From positions 1-64,000 of the forward strand of contig UQDI01000001.1 of assembly GCA_900539725.1 (NCBI GenBank): DNA of 64,000 bases. The letters run 5' to 3'. Within the stretch, counting starts at the first letter, position 1; each line of letters begins with the position of its first letter. Made by a program: the position numbers and the translations under genes. Below are positions 27,852 to 36,017 of this stretch, piece after piece. The notes below the pieces were generated by a model. The model saw nothing but the letters and a program-made list of their open reading frames with translations. It was not told where the DNA came from and did not search any database. The stretch comes from an uncultured Eubacteriales bacterium (lineage in GTDB: Bacteria; Bacillota; Clostridia; Tissierellales; Peptoniphilaceae).

Positions 27852-29127
27852 AAATAACGACAGATATACAAGCTTTTTGATTTTGAAAGATATATTCGCA
27901 AGTGGTGCCTACTCAAACATTAGTCTAAGAACTGAACTTAATAAGCTTGATAAAGATATTTCAAAGTCTTTCGTAACAAAGCTTGTTTATGGCGTTGTAG
28001 AGAGAAAGAAATACCTTGATTATATCATCTCAAAGCTATCTTCAACAAAGCTAGAGAAGATTGATATAGAGATACTCATAATTTTGGAGATGGCTCTCTA
28101 TCAAATGATATATATGGACAAGGTACCTGATAGCGTTGCGGTTAATGAGGCAGTAAATCTAACAAAGAAAGTTAATAAGAGACTTTCAGGCTTTGTCAAT
28201 GCAAATCTAAGAAACTTTTTAAGAAATAATGATGATTTAATTAAAATCGATATAGCTGACGAAGATAAGATGCTGGCTGTAAAATATTCACTTAATGAAG
28301 AGTTTTTGGATTTACTTAATAGTGATTACGATAAAGAGACTGTAATTGATTTTTTAGCTAGATCCATGGACGAAAGACTACTTAACCTAAGAGTGAATAC
28401 AAAGAAGACTAGTAAAAAAGCTATTGGTGCAGTTCTTGAGAAATTTGATATTAAATATGAAGAAAGCGATATATCTATTGACAGCCTCATCGTATATGAC
28501 AAGGTAAATGATGTGATAAAAAGCTTATATAAACAAGGCTATGTTTCATTTCAAGACGCGACAAGCGCGAGCTTACAAGATTATATAAAGCTTAATAAGG
28601 GTGATAAGGTCCTTGACCTATGCGCTGCGCCTGGCGGCAAGTCCATGCACATGGCGGAGAAGCTTGATGGATCAATCACTAGCTGCGATATATATGAGCA
28701 CAAGATAAAACTCTTAGAGAGCGAGGCCCATAGACTTGGACTTGACAATATTGATTTTCAAATCAATGATGCTATGAAATTAAATAAAGAATTTCTTAAC
28801 AAATTTGATAAAGTTTTGATAGACGTACCATGCTCAGGAAGTGGTATAATATCTAGGAAGCCTGAAATAAAATATCAAATCAATATAAAGGAGCTTAAGG
28901 AGCTTAACGATAAGCAGTGGAAGATACTAAGTATATCCAAAGACTACGTTAAGCGTGGCGGCTTGCTTATCTACAGCACATGCAGTATACTTAAGCTAGA
29001 AAACGAAATGATGCTAAAGAGATTTTTAGAAGAAAATAACGATTTTACTTTGGAAAAATTTATTAAGCACATGCCTAGTGAAAAGATTAACGACGGCTTT
29101 TTCATTTCATATCTAAGGAAGGATTAA
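27844..29127 (+). CDS. rsmB: 16S rRNA (cytosine-967-C5)-methyltransferase RsmB
   Basis: SAM-dependent m5C methyltransferase. The 427-residue protein has an N-terminal NusB-like RNA-binding domain, then the Rossmann methyltransferase with SAM motif LDLCAAPGGKSMHMAE and the two catalytic cysteines in DVPCSGSGIISRKP and STCSIL. It is complete and in the usual place between yugP and rlmN. Confidence 0.95.
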   Translation: MIKNNDRYTSFLILKDIFASGAYSNISLRTELNKLDKDISKSFVTKLVYGVVERKKYLDYIISKLSSTKLEKIDIEILIILEMALYQMIYMDKVPDSVAVNEAVNLTKKVNKRLSGFVNANLRNFLRNNDDLIKIDIADEDKMLAVKYSLNEEFLDLLNSDYDKETVIDFLARSMDERLLNLRVNTKKTSKKAIGAVLEKFDIKYEESDISIDSLIVYDKVNDVIKSLYKQGYVSFQDATSASLQDYIKLNKGDKVLDLCAAPGGKSMHMAEKLDGSITSCDIYEHKIKLLESEAHRLGLDNIDFQINDAMKLNKEFLNKFDKVLIDVPCSGSGIISRKPEIKYQINIKELKELNDKQWKILSISKDYVKRGGLLIYSTCSILKLENEMMLKRFLEENNDFTLEKFIKHMPSEKINDGFFISYLRKD

Positions 29128-29128
29128 T

Positions 29129-30160
29129 TTGACGAAGATTATTAACAATATGTATATATCAGAGCTTGAGACATATTTCTTAGAGCTTGGTGAGAAAAAG
29201 TTTAGAGCGAAGCAGCTCTTCGAGGCTATTCACAAGCAAAAGATAAAGAACATCGAAGATATAAGTACGTTCTCACAGGATTTAAAAGAAAAACTTATTA
29301 CTAGCTCTGAGATATATGGCGTAAAAAAAGTTTTGGATTTAAAATCAAAACTTGATGATACAAGGAAATATCTTTTTGAGCTACACGATGGCAATGTCAT
29401 TGAAAGCGTTTTGATGAAGTACAAGTATGGCTACACTGTCTGTATATCAACACAAGTTGGCTGCAAGATGGGCTGCGCCTTTTGTGCATCGACTAAGAAA
29501 GGCTTTATAAGAAACCTTTATGCCTGTGAAATGCTTGATGAGATATATGAAATAGAGAGACTAAATGATATAAATGTATCAAACGTGGTTCTAATGGGTA
29601 GTGGCGAGGCGCTTGATAACTTTGATGAGCTTTTAAGATTCATTGAGCTAATTAGCGCCAAAGAAGGCAAGAATCTATCGAAGAGAAACATCACTGTTTC
29701 AACTTGCGGTCTTGCTGATAAGATACTAAAGCTAGCCGAATATGATTATCCAATCACACTAACTATATCATTACATAATGCGGATGAAGAAGAGAGAAAG
29801 AAGATTATGCCGATTACAAAGAGCTATCCCTTTGATAAGCTTGTACCTGCACTTAAAGAGTATCAAGCCAAGATCAATAAGAGGATATCCTTTGAATACG
29901 TTTTAATTGACGGACTTAATGACTCTTATCAATCTGCTTTAGATATAAAAAATTTATTAAAAGATATTAAGTCACACATCAATTTAATTCCGCTTAATAA
30001 GATTAAAGAGTACGACGAAGAGCCAAGCACTTCAGAAAACATAATGAAGTTTAAAAAATATTTAGAAGATTTTGGCTTTAACGTAACCGTTAGGCGCGAG
30101 TTAGGAGCTGATATAAACGCTTCGTGTGGACAGCTTAGAAATAATTATCTTGAACAATAG
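29129..30160 (+). CDS. rlmN: Dual-specificity 23S rRNA/tRNA (adenine-C2)-methyltransferase RlmN
   Basis: Radical SAM enzyme forming m2A2503 in 23S rRNA and m2A37 in some tRNAs. It has 343 residues. The cluster motif is CKMGCAFCAS and the methyl-carrier Cys is near the C-terminus in INASCGQLR. GSGEALDN and TISLHNADEEERKKI are also typical. The start is TTG at 29129, one base after the rsmB stop, preceded by AAGGAAGG. Confidence 0.95.
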   Translation: MTKIINNMYISELETYFLELGEKKFRAKQLFEAIHKQKIKNIEDISTFSQDLKEKLITSSEIYGVKKVLDLKSKLDDTRKYLFELHDGNVIESVLMKYKYGYTVCISTQVGCKMGCAFCASTKKGFIRNLYACEMLDEIYEIERLNDINVSNVVLMGSGEALDNFDELLRFIELISAKEGKNLSKRNITVSTCGLADKILKLAEYDYPITLTISLHNADEEERKKIMPITKSYPFDKLVPALKEYQAKINKRISFEYVLIDGLNDSYQSALDIKNLLKDIKSHINLIPLNKIKEYDEEPSTSENIMKFKKYLEDFGFNVTVRRELGADINASCGQLRNNYLEQ

Positions 30161-30172
30161 GAGGTGGTCAAT

Positions 30173-30904
30173 GTGAATATTGGTTATGTATCAGATAAGG
30201 GTAAAACGAGAACAAATAATGAAGATAACTTTTTTATATATGATGATAATCCATTCCCTTTCTTTGTAATCGCTGATGGGGTTGGTGGACATAAGGCAGG
30301 TGAACTAGCTAGTAAGATGGCTGTTGACACCATTGCCGATGTTTTAAAGAACAAAAATGATGTGGTCTGTATAGACGATGTCGAAGACGCTATAAGAACA
30401 AGTATAGTTAGCGCGAACAATTCCATTTACAAATATTCAAAGTTTAATAAAGAGTGTGAGGGCATGGGCACGACGATATTGGTCTGCGCCTATTACAAAA
30501 ACACTTGCCTCATAGCTCATGTAGGTGACTCAAGAGCCTACCTAATCAGAGAGCACGAGATAGCCCAGTTAACAGAGGACCACACATTTGGCAATGAGCT
30601 AATTAAAAGGGCGGGAAGCAAAATTTTTAATATTAAAAATATAGATAACAAAAACGCTTTGACCAGAGCTTTGGGAACAGAGAAAACTGTTGTCATTGAC
30701 ACATATAAGTTCATTCACAGGAAGGACGACATAGTACTTTTATGTACAGATGGACTTAACAAAGAGGTCGAAGATAACTCGATACTTGCAATAGTAGAGA
30801 AGAACAAGAGTATCTCAATGCAAAAGGTAGCTGAAGAGCTTAAGGATAGAGCTATACTTATGGGCGGAAGAGATAATGTTACTATAATAACTATAAAGGC
30901 TTAG
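30173..30904 (+). CDS. stp: PP2C-type Ser/Thr protein phosphatase (Stp/PrpC)
   Basis: Metal-dependent phosphatase that reverses phosphorylation by the adjacent kinase PrkC. About 243 residues carry the PP2C motifs NNEDNFF, ADGVGGHKAGELAS, GDSRAYL and LCTDGL and a terminal GGRDNVTII. I chose GTG at 30173 because AGGAGG (30159-30164) is 8 nt upstream and the product begins MNIGYVSDKG; an in-frame GTG at 30164 overlaps the ribosome site. It lies 10 nt before prkC. Confidence 0.94.
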   Translation: MNIGYVSDKGKTRTNNEDNFFIYDDNPFPFFVIADGVGGHKAGELASKMAVDTIADVLKNKNDVVCIDDVEDAIRTSIVSANNSIYKYSKFNKECEGMGTTILVCAYYKNTCLIAHVGDSRAYLIREHEIAQLTEDHTFGNELIKRAGSKIFNIKNIDNKNALTRALGTEKTVVIDTYKFIHRKDDIVLLCTDGLNKEVEDNSILAIVEKNKSISMQKVAEELKDRAILMGGRDNVTIITIKA

Positions 30905-30914
30905 AGGTGATAAA

Positions 30915-32942
30915 ATGGATAAGATGATAGGAAAACTTTTATCGGATAGATATGAAATCTTAGAAAAAATTGGCGATGGAGGCATGGCAACTGTCTACAA
31001 AGCCAGATGTAGAGTTCTAGATAGATATGTTGCTATAAAAATTTTAAGACCTGAATATGCTAATGATGAAGAATTTATAAAGAAGTTTAATAGAGAATCA
31101 AAGGCGGCTGCATCATTATCGAGCCAAAACATAGTGGGCATATATGATGTTGGTACTGACACTATTGAGGACGAGACTATCTATTACATCGTTATGGAGT
31201 ATATCGATGGAACTACTTTAAAGGATATAATTGATAGCAAGGGCAAACTTTCTGAAGATGATGCAATTGATTATTCAATTCAAATCCTTAGAGCTTTGAA
31301 AGACGCTCATGATCATAATGTTGTTCATAGAGATATAAAGCCTCACAATATAATGATTACTAAACAAGGCGCTGTCAAAGTAACAGACTTTGGTATAGCA
31401 AGAGCATCTACATCAACTACAGTTACTACAACATCTGATGTACTTGGTTCAGTCCACTATATATCACCTGAACAAGCTAGAGGCGGCTACACTGATAATA
31501 AGACTGATATATATTCATTTGGTATAGTTTTATACGAGATGCTAACAGGCAAAAAGCCATATGATGGGGACAATCCTATATCAGTAGCTATGAAGCAAAT
31601 ACAAGATGACATCGTTCCGCCGTCAGAGTATCTGCCTGGCATGAACAAGAATCTTGAAAAGATCATACTTAAGTGTACAAGAAAGAAGCAAAGTGAAAGA
31701 TATCAAAGCGTTGATGACATCTTGGCGGACTTTTTGTACTTAGATGATGATGTAAGCTTTAATTATGATAAGCAAAATGACAATTGGAATGATGAAACTG
31801 TTGTTTTAAAACAAGAGGATATAATTCGTGAAGAAAGAAACGAAAAGACTAAGAGAAATAGGGAGGAAAATATTTCTGAAATGAGACAATCAAACAGAAA
31901 TCGCCGTAAAAAGAAAAAAGAAAATGGTTTAGCTGGCGTTTTCTTAGGAATAATTACAGCTCTACTACTAGTAGCTGGACTATTCTTTGGATACAATTAC
32001 TTAAAAGGCGCACTTAGTGGTGGCGGCTCAGACGAAGTAGCAGTACCAAATCTTGTAGGCGAAGACTTAGATACAGCAAAATCAAAACTTGAAGCCTTAG
32101 GACTTACTTATGAAGTAGTAGCCAAAGAAAAAACTGATGGCAAGGCAAATATTGTAACAAAACAAGATCCAGAAGCAGATTTTAAAGTTAAAAAAGATTT
32201 TAAAGTGTCTTTAACTATATCTGAATCAGAAGATAGTGTTGAAGTACCAAACATAGTTGGAGAAACTATTTTAGATGCAGAAAGCATTTTATATAAATAT
32301 GGCTTAAAGCTAGCCGAACCAAGCTACGAAGAAGACAAAGAGCATGAAGAAGGCATCATTATCAGACAAGAGCCGGGAGAAGGCTCTCAAGCTGAAAAGA
32401 ATAGCCTAATAAAAGTTGTTGTAAGCAAGGGAAATTCTGATGAAGTTGAAGTTCCTGACTTTATAGGAAGAAACAAAGATGAAGTTATAAAAGAGCTTAC
32501 AGATTTAGGACTTAAATACAAAATTACAAGCAAAGACAGTGAAGACTTTGATAAAGACATAGTAACTGATCAATCAATAACATCAGGATCAACTGTTCAA
32601 AAAGATGAGGTTATCGACCTTGTAGTATCTAAAGGCAAGATTGAAAAGCCGGCAGAAGAAGAAACACCTGAAAATAATGAAACAAATGAAAAACCAAAAG
32701 AAGAAGATAAGCCAAAAGAAAAGGCCGCAGTCGTTATAGACATCGTTCTTCAAGCAGATCCAGACCTTGATCAAACACACTTCACTATAATTAAAAACTC
32801 TAACGGAGTAAAAGAAACTGTTTACGATCAAATGGTTAGCAAGGAAGATGGTCAAGTAAGATTCAAGTACAATGCTAAAGAAGGAGACACTTTCGATATT
32901 TACAAGAACGACACTTATATAACTACAAAGCAAGCGAACTAA
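30915..32942 (+). CDS. prkC: PASTA-domain Ser/Thr kinase PrkC
   Basis: Membrane Ser/Thr kinase sensing muropeptides or lipid II to control growth and cell-wall metabolism. The 675 residues start with an N-terminal kinase (GDGGMATVYKAR, VAIKIL, HRDIKPHNIM with catalytic Asp about 140, DFGIAR). A basic juxtamembrane stretch and one transmembrane helix (about 340-363) follow. Then come three PASTA repeats (starting near 375, 440 and 510), a Glu/Lys/Pro-rich linker (about 580-607) and a 65-residue C-terminal domain I do not recognise (IVLQADPDLDQTHFTIIK). Stp lies directly upstream and rsgA overlaps by one base. Confidence 0.95.
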   Translation: MDKMIGKLLSDRYEILEKIGDGGMATVYKARCRVLDRYVAIKILRPEYANDEEFIKKFNRESKAAASLSSQNIVGIYDVGTDTIEDETIYYIVMEYIDGTTLKDIIDSKGKLSEDDAIDYSIQILRALKDAHDHNVVHRDIKPHNIMITKQGAVKVTDFGIARASTSTTVTTTSDVLGSVHYISPEQARGGYTDNKTDIYSFGIVLYEMLTGKKPYDGDNPISVAMKQIQDDIVPPSEYLPGMNKNLEKIILKCTRKKQSERYQSVDDILADFLYLDDDVSFNYDKQNDNWNDETVVLKQEDIIREERNEKTKRNREENISEMRQSNRNRRKKKKENGLAGVFLGIITALLLVAGLFFGYNYLKGALSGGGSDEVAVPNLVGEDLDTAKSKLEALGLTYEVVAKEKTDGKANIVTKQDPEADFKVKKDFKVSLTISESEDSVEVPNIVGETILDAESILYKYGLKLAEPSYEEDKEHEEGIIIRQEPGEGSQAEKNSLIKVVVSKGNSDEVEVPDFIGRNKDEVIKELTDLGLKYKITSKDSEDFDKDIVTDQSITSGSTVQKDEVIDLVVSKGKIEKPAEEETPENNETNEKPKEEDKPKEKAAVVIDIVLQADPDLDQTHFTIIKNSNGVKETVYDQMVSKEDGQVRFKYNAKEGDTFDIYKNDTYITTKQAN

Positions 32943-33802
32943 TGAAGGGTAAAATAATTAAATCCATTTCCGGCGTTTTCTATATAGAGAGCATGGGCGA
33001 GGTCTATGAAGCAAAGCAGCTTGGAAGCTTTAAGAAACTTAAGATGAAGCCACTTGTTGGTGACATTGCAAACTTTGTAGAAAAAGATGGCTCCTGCCTT
33101 ATAGAGAGTATTGAGGAGAGAAAAAATGAGTTAATAAGGCCAAACGTAGCTAACGTAGATAATTTACTCATAGTCATGACTATAAGTACTCCAAGCATAA
33201 ATTTACTTTTGCTTGACAAATTCTTAGTCATGGCTGAGTACAATCATATTAGGCCTATAATCATAATAAACAAAAAAGATATCAAGCTTGATGAGCTTAT
33301 ATATAATATGTATAAGAGCATCGGCTACGATGTCTTCGAGACGAGTATATATGATGATGAATCCATTCACAGAGTTTTAGACGAGATAAAGGGTCAAACC
33401 TCGGTTCTATCAGGTCCATCTGGTGTGGGCAAGTCGTCAATAATGAACTACCTCAATAAAAACAAGCTGATTAAGACCCAAGAGATATCGACAAAGCTCA
33501 ATAAGGGCAAGCAAACAACAAGGTCGGTGCAGCTCTATTCAATAGATGAAGATACGAACATCATTGATACACCTGGCTTTACATCGCTTGAACTTGACTT
33601 TTTGCAAGAGGAAGATGAGCTAAAAAATTATATGAAAGAATTTAATAAGTATAAGAACAAATGCAGGTTTGCGTCGTGCGCGCACATCAATGAACCTGAT
33701 TGTGAGATAAAAAGACAAGTAGAAGAAGAAAATATATCGCACATTAGGTATAAAAATTATCTACTAATGTATGAAGAGATAAAAGCAAAGAGGAGGTATT
33801 GA
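32942..33802 (+). CDS. rsgA: Ribosome small-subunit GTPase RsgA
   Basis: Circularly permuted GTPase for late 30S maturation. It has 286 residues: an N-terminal OB domain, then G4 (INKKD) before G1 (GPSGVGKSS, about 158-166) and G3 (DTPG), the permuted order. A C-terminal zinc knuckle has Cys/His ligands in CRFASCAHINEPDCEI. In Firmicutes the prkC-rsgA-rpe-thiN order is standard and RsgA is a known PrkC substrate. Confidence 0.95.
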   Translation: MKGKIIKSISGVFYIESMGEVYEAKQLGSFKKLKMKPLVGDIANFVEKDGSCLIESIEERKNELIRPNVANVDNLLIVMTISTPSINLLLLDKFLVMAEYNHIRPIIIINKKDIKLDELIYNMYKSIGYDVFETSIYDDESIHRVLDEIKGQTSVLSGPSGVGKSSIMNYLNKNKLIKTQEISTKLNKGKQTTRSVQLYSIDEDTNIIDTPGFTSLELDFLQEEDELKNYMKEFNKYKNKCRFASCAHINEPDCEIKRQVEEENISHIRYKNYLLMYEEIKAKRRY

Positions 33803-33803
33803 C

Positions 33804-34454
33804 TTGAGAGAGATAGCACCATCATTATTGTCGGCAAACTTTTATAATTTGCAAGACGATTTAGAAAGACTAAAGAAGGCTGATATTAAGTATTTGCATC
33901 TTGATGTTATGGATGGAAATTTTGTTCCGAATATATCCTTTGGTCTGCCAATCATTAAATCAGTGAGAAAGAACACAGATTTCATTCTTGACTGCCACTT
34001 AATGATAGAAAAGCCAGAAAGATATTTGGAAGACTTTAAAAATGCTGGAGCAGACATATTAACAGTGCATCAAGAGGCGACTATACACTTACAAAGAACG
34101 CTTGCTGAAATCAGAAGACTTGGCATGAAGGCCGGCGTGTCGCTAAACCCATCGACAAGTGAAGAAACACTTAAGTACATCATGGACGATATTGATTTAA
34201 TATTAATTATGTCAGTTAATCCAGGTTTTGGCGGCCAATCATACATCGAGGCAGTTAATGAGAAGATCAAAAGAGTGAGAAAGATGATTGACGAAAGCGG
34301 CAGAGACATCATATTAGAGGTCGATGGCGGCGTCAACAAGGACAATATTAAGAGCTTAGAAGCTTTAGGAGTAGATTTATTTGTTGCGGGATCAGCAGCA
34401 TTTAAAAATTCAGAGATAGAAAAGAATTTAGGAGAGTTGAGAGATGAAAAATAA
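33804..34454 (+). CDS. rpe: Ribulose-phosphate 3-epimerase
   Basis: Interconverts ribulose-5-P and xylulose-5-P in the pentose phosphate pathway. The 216-residue TIM barrel has the signatures APSLLSANF, HLDVMDGNFVPNISFG, DCHLMI, SVNPGFGGQ and EVDGGVN. The TTG start at 33804 follows AGGAGG that lies within the rsgA end. It overlaps thiN by 11 nt. Confidence 0.96.
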   Translation: MREIAPSLLSANFYNLQDDLERLKKADIKYLHLDVMDGNFVPNISFGLPIIKSVRKNTDFILDCHLMIEKPERYLEDFKNAGADILTVHQEATIHLQRTLAEIRRLGMKAGVSLNPSTSEETLKYIMDDIDLILIMSVNPGFGGQSYIEAVNEKIKRVRKMIDESGRDIILEVDGGVNKDNIKSLEALGVDLFVAGSAAFKNSEIEKNLGELRDEK

Positions 34455-35088
34455 AGTAGCAATAGTATTAAACGGACCAATTGATAGTTTTTTAACAGGA
34501 GATATTAAAAATTACGCCATGGTTATAGCTGTTGATGGCGGATTAAATCACTTAGTTAAGTACAATATGGAAGCAGACCTATTCATAGGTGATTGTGATA
34601 GTGTTAATGAAGATGCACTAATCTACATGGAGACAAGTGATATCGATAGGATAGAATATGACGTAGAAAAAGACAAGACAGACTTCGAACTTGCCTTGGA
34701 ATATGTAAAAGAAAAGTGCAAGATTAAGAAGATTGATGTTTTCTGCGCTTTAGGCGGAAAAACTGATCACACTATGACGGTACTAAACAATGTCTTAGCG
34801 TACAGCAAGGACCTTGACATAACTGTTTTTGGAGGCCAACAAGCAGCAAAAGTGCTTAATGAAGGCGATAAGCTTAGAGTATTGAATAGATATGATGTAG
34901 TATCGTTTTCAATGGTACCAGTTGATGAAGACTTAACGGTTTCAATAGAGTCAGCAAAGTGGGAGCTTGATCATAAAACAGTTAAGAAAGAAAGTTCATT
35001 ACTAATGAGCAACAAGGCAATGGGTGAGTATGCCTTAGTCACTGCACATAAGAACAGAGCCTTTGTCTTTACAACATTGTTTTTATAA
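34444..35088 (+). CDS. thiN: Thiamine diphosphokinase
   Basis: Transfers pyrophosphate from ATP to thiamine, giving thiamine diphosphate. The 214-residue protein has the family motifs AVDGGLNHL, GDCDSV, KDKTDFELAL and GGKTDHT. It closes the cluster and is followed by a strong terminator. Thiamine diphosphate is used by transketolase, which works next to rpe. Confidence 0.93.
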   Translation: MKNKVAIVLNGPIDSFLTGDIKNYAMVIAVDGGLNHLVKYNMEADLFIGDCDSVNEDALIYMETSDIDRIEYDVEKDKTDFELALEYVKEKCKIKKIDVFCALGGKTDHTMTVLNNVLAYSKDLDITVFGGQQAAKVLNEGDKLRVLNRYDVVSFSMVPVDEDLTVSIESAKWELDHKTVKKESSLLMSNKAMGEYALVTAHKNRAFVFTTLFL

Positions 35089-35112
35089 AATCGATTTAGC
35101 TTAAATACAAAG

Positions 35113-35140
35113 AAAGCCGATGCGTAGTGCATCGGCTTTT
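35113..35140 (+). terminator. Intrinsic terminator after thiN
   Basis: An 11-bp perfect stem (AAAGCCGATGC / GCATCGGCTTT, 35113-35123 and 35129-35139) with loop GTAGT ends in TTTT. It ends the yicC-thiN unit. Confidence 0.9.
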
Positions 35141-35154
35141 GTATATACACGCGA

Positions 35155-35182
35155 AAGAAGCAGAGGACATCCTCTGCTTCTT
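35155..35182. repeat. Long perfect hairpin between two terminators
   Basis: The stretch is a 28-nt near-complete palindrome: a 13-bp arm AAGAAGCAGAGGA, two bases CA, then the complementary arm. It lacks a T-run. It stands 15 nt after the thiN terminator and 12 nt before the rpmB terminator, so the spacer consists almost wholly of hairpins. Confidence 0.7.
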
Positions 35183-35194
35183 CTATGTATGAGC

Positions 35195-35225
35195 AAAAAA
35201 AATTGCAGTTAGTCTGCAATTTTTA
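35195..35225. terminator. Bidirectional terminator, rpmB (-) and thiN side (+)
   Basis: A 9-bp stem AAATTGCAG / CTGCAATTT (35200-35208, 35214-35222) is flanked by A-tract and T-tract, so it works in either direction. Read on the - strand, it begins at the rpmB stop codon and ends in eight T. Confidence 0.85.
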
Positions 35226-35414
35226 TTCGGCCCTTTGTACCTTACCTGATCTAAGGCATCTAGTACAAACATTTATTCTTTTTACAGTTCCGTTAACGTT
35301 TGCTCTAACTCTTCTTAAGTTTGGCTTCCAAGTTCTTCTTGAGTGTCTTAAAGAGTGAGATACTTTATTACCGGCAATCTTTCCTTTACCACATATATCG
35401 CAAACTTTTCCCAT
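35223..35414 (-). CDS. rpmB: 50S ribosomal protein L28
   Basis: A 63-residue ribosomal protein (MGKVCDICGKGKIAGNKVSH). Two CxxC pairs, CDIC and CTRC, show the zinc-binding form of L28. The start ATG at 35414 is preceded by AGGAGGTAAG; the reading frame extends six codons further but without need. In Firmicutes rpmB characteristically lies next to and divergent from asp23-fakA-recG, as here. Confidence 0.96.
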   Translation of the reverse strand: MGKVCDICGKGKIAGNKVSHSLRHSRRTWKPNLRRVRANVNGTVKRINVCTRCLRSGKVQRAE

Positions 35415-35446
35415 TTTCTTACCTCCTCTCAAGCTTTAACTACTTA

Positions 35447-35475
35447 ATTATAGCAAAGTTAATCATAAAAATCAA
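35447..35475 (-). promoter_or_regulatory. Sigma-A promoter of rpmB
   Basis: Read on the - strand, TTGATT (35470-35475), 17-nt spacer, TATAAT (35447-35452). It lies 33 nt before the rpmB start. Confidence 0.85.
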
Positions 35476-35544
35476 GCTTTTTTTATAAAAAATAGAATTT
35501 TTTTAAAGAAAATGTCAAAAAAACATAAAATTTCCATATATATC

Positions 35545-35573
35545 TTTAAAAATAAGCAATTTAATGGTATAAT
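35545..35573 (+). promoter_or_regulatory. Probable promoter of asp23-fakA operon
   Basis: The -10 TATAAT (35568-35573) is a perfect match. The hexamer at 17-nt spacing is TTTAAA, a poor -35. The box lies 72 nt before the asp23 ATG. Confidence 0.5.
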
Positions 35574-35645
35574 ATAAGTAATTATGGATACAAATAAGCA
35601 AAGCAGAAGAGAAAATAAATTTATTAAGTGAATGGAGGGAGATTT

Positions 35646-36008
35646 ATGCCTTGTCAATATACTAATGATTTAGGAACTATTAACATTGCTGACAATGTTA
35701 TCGCTAAGATAGCAGGTCTATCTGCTATGGAAAGCTATGGCATAGTAGGTATGAGTGCAATCGATGCAAAAGATGGTTTTTACAAATTACTTAACATGGA
35801 GAATCTAGCTAAGGGAGTAAAGGTAGTAACAGACGGAAGCCACTTAGACATATCTTTATATGTAGTGTTGGAGTTTGGAGTAAAAATTTCGGTTGTTTGC
35901 GATAACATTATAGAAAAAGTAAAATACAATGTTGAAAGACAAACAGCTATGTCTGTTAAAAATGTCAACGTTTTTGTCCAAGGACTAAGAATGAATGACA
36001 AAAAGTAG
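35646..36008 (+). CDS. Asp23/Gls24 family envelope stress protein
   Basis: A 120-residue protein of the Asp23/YloU family with the conserved GTINIADNVIAKIAG start and a late VNVFVQGLRM. Relatives in staphylococci are membrane-associated and respond to envelope stress; no membrane segment is seen here. ATG 35646 follows GGAGGGAG. Co-transcription with fakA, 9 nt downstream, is the standard yloU-yloV pair. Confidence 0.92.
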   Translation: MPCQYTNDLGTINIADNVIAKIAGLSAMESYGIVGMSAIDAKDGFYKLLNMENLAKGVKVVTDGSHLDISLYVVLEFGVKISVVCDNIIEKVKYNVERQTAMSVKNVNVFVQGLRMNDKK

Positions 36009-36017
36009 GAGGTAAAT

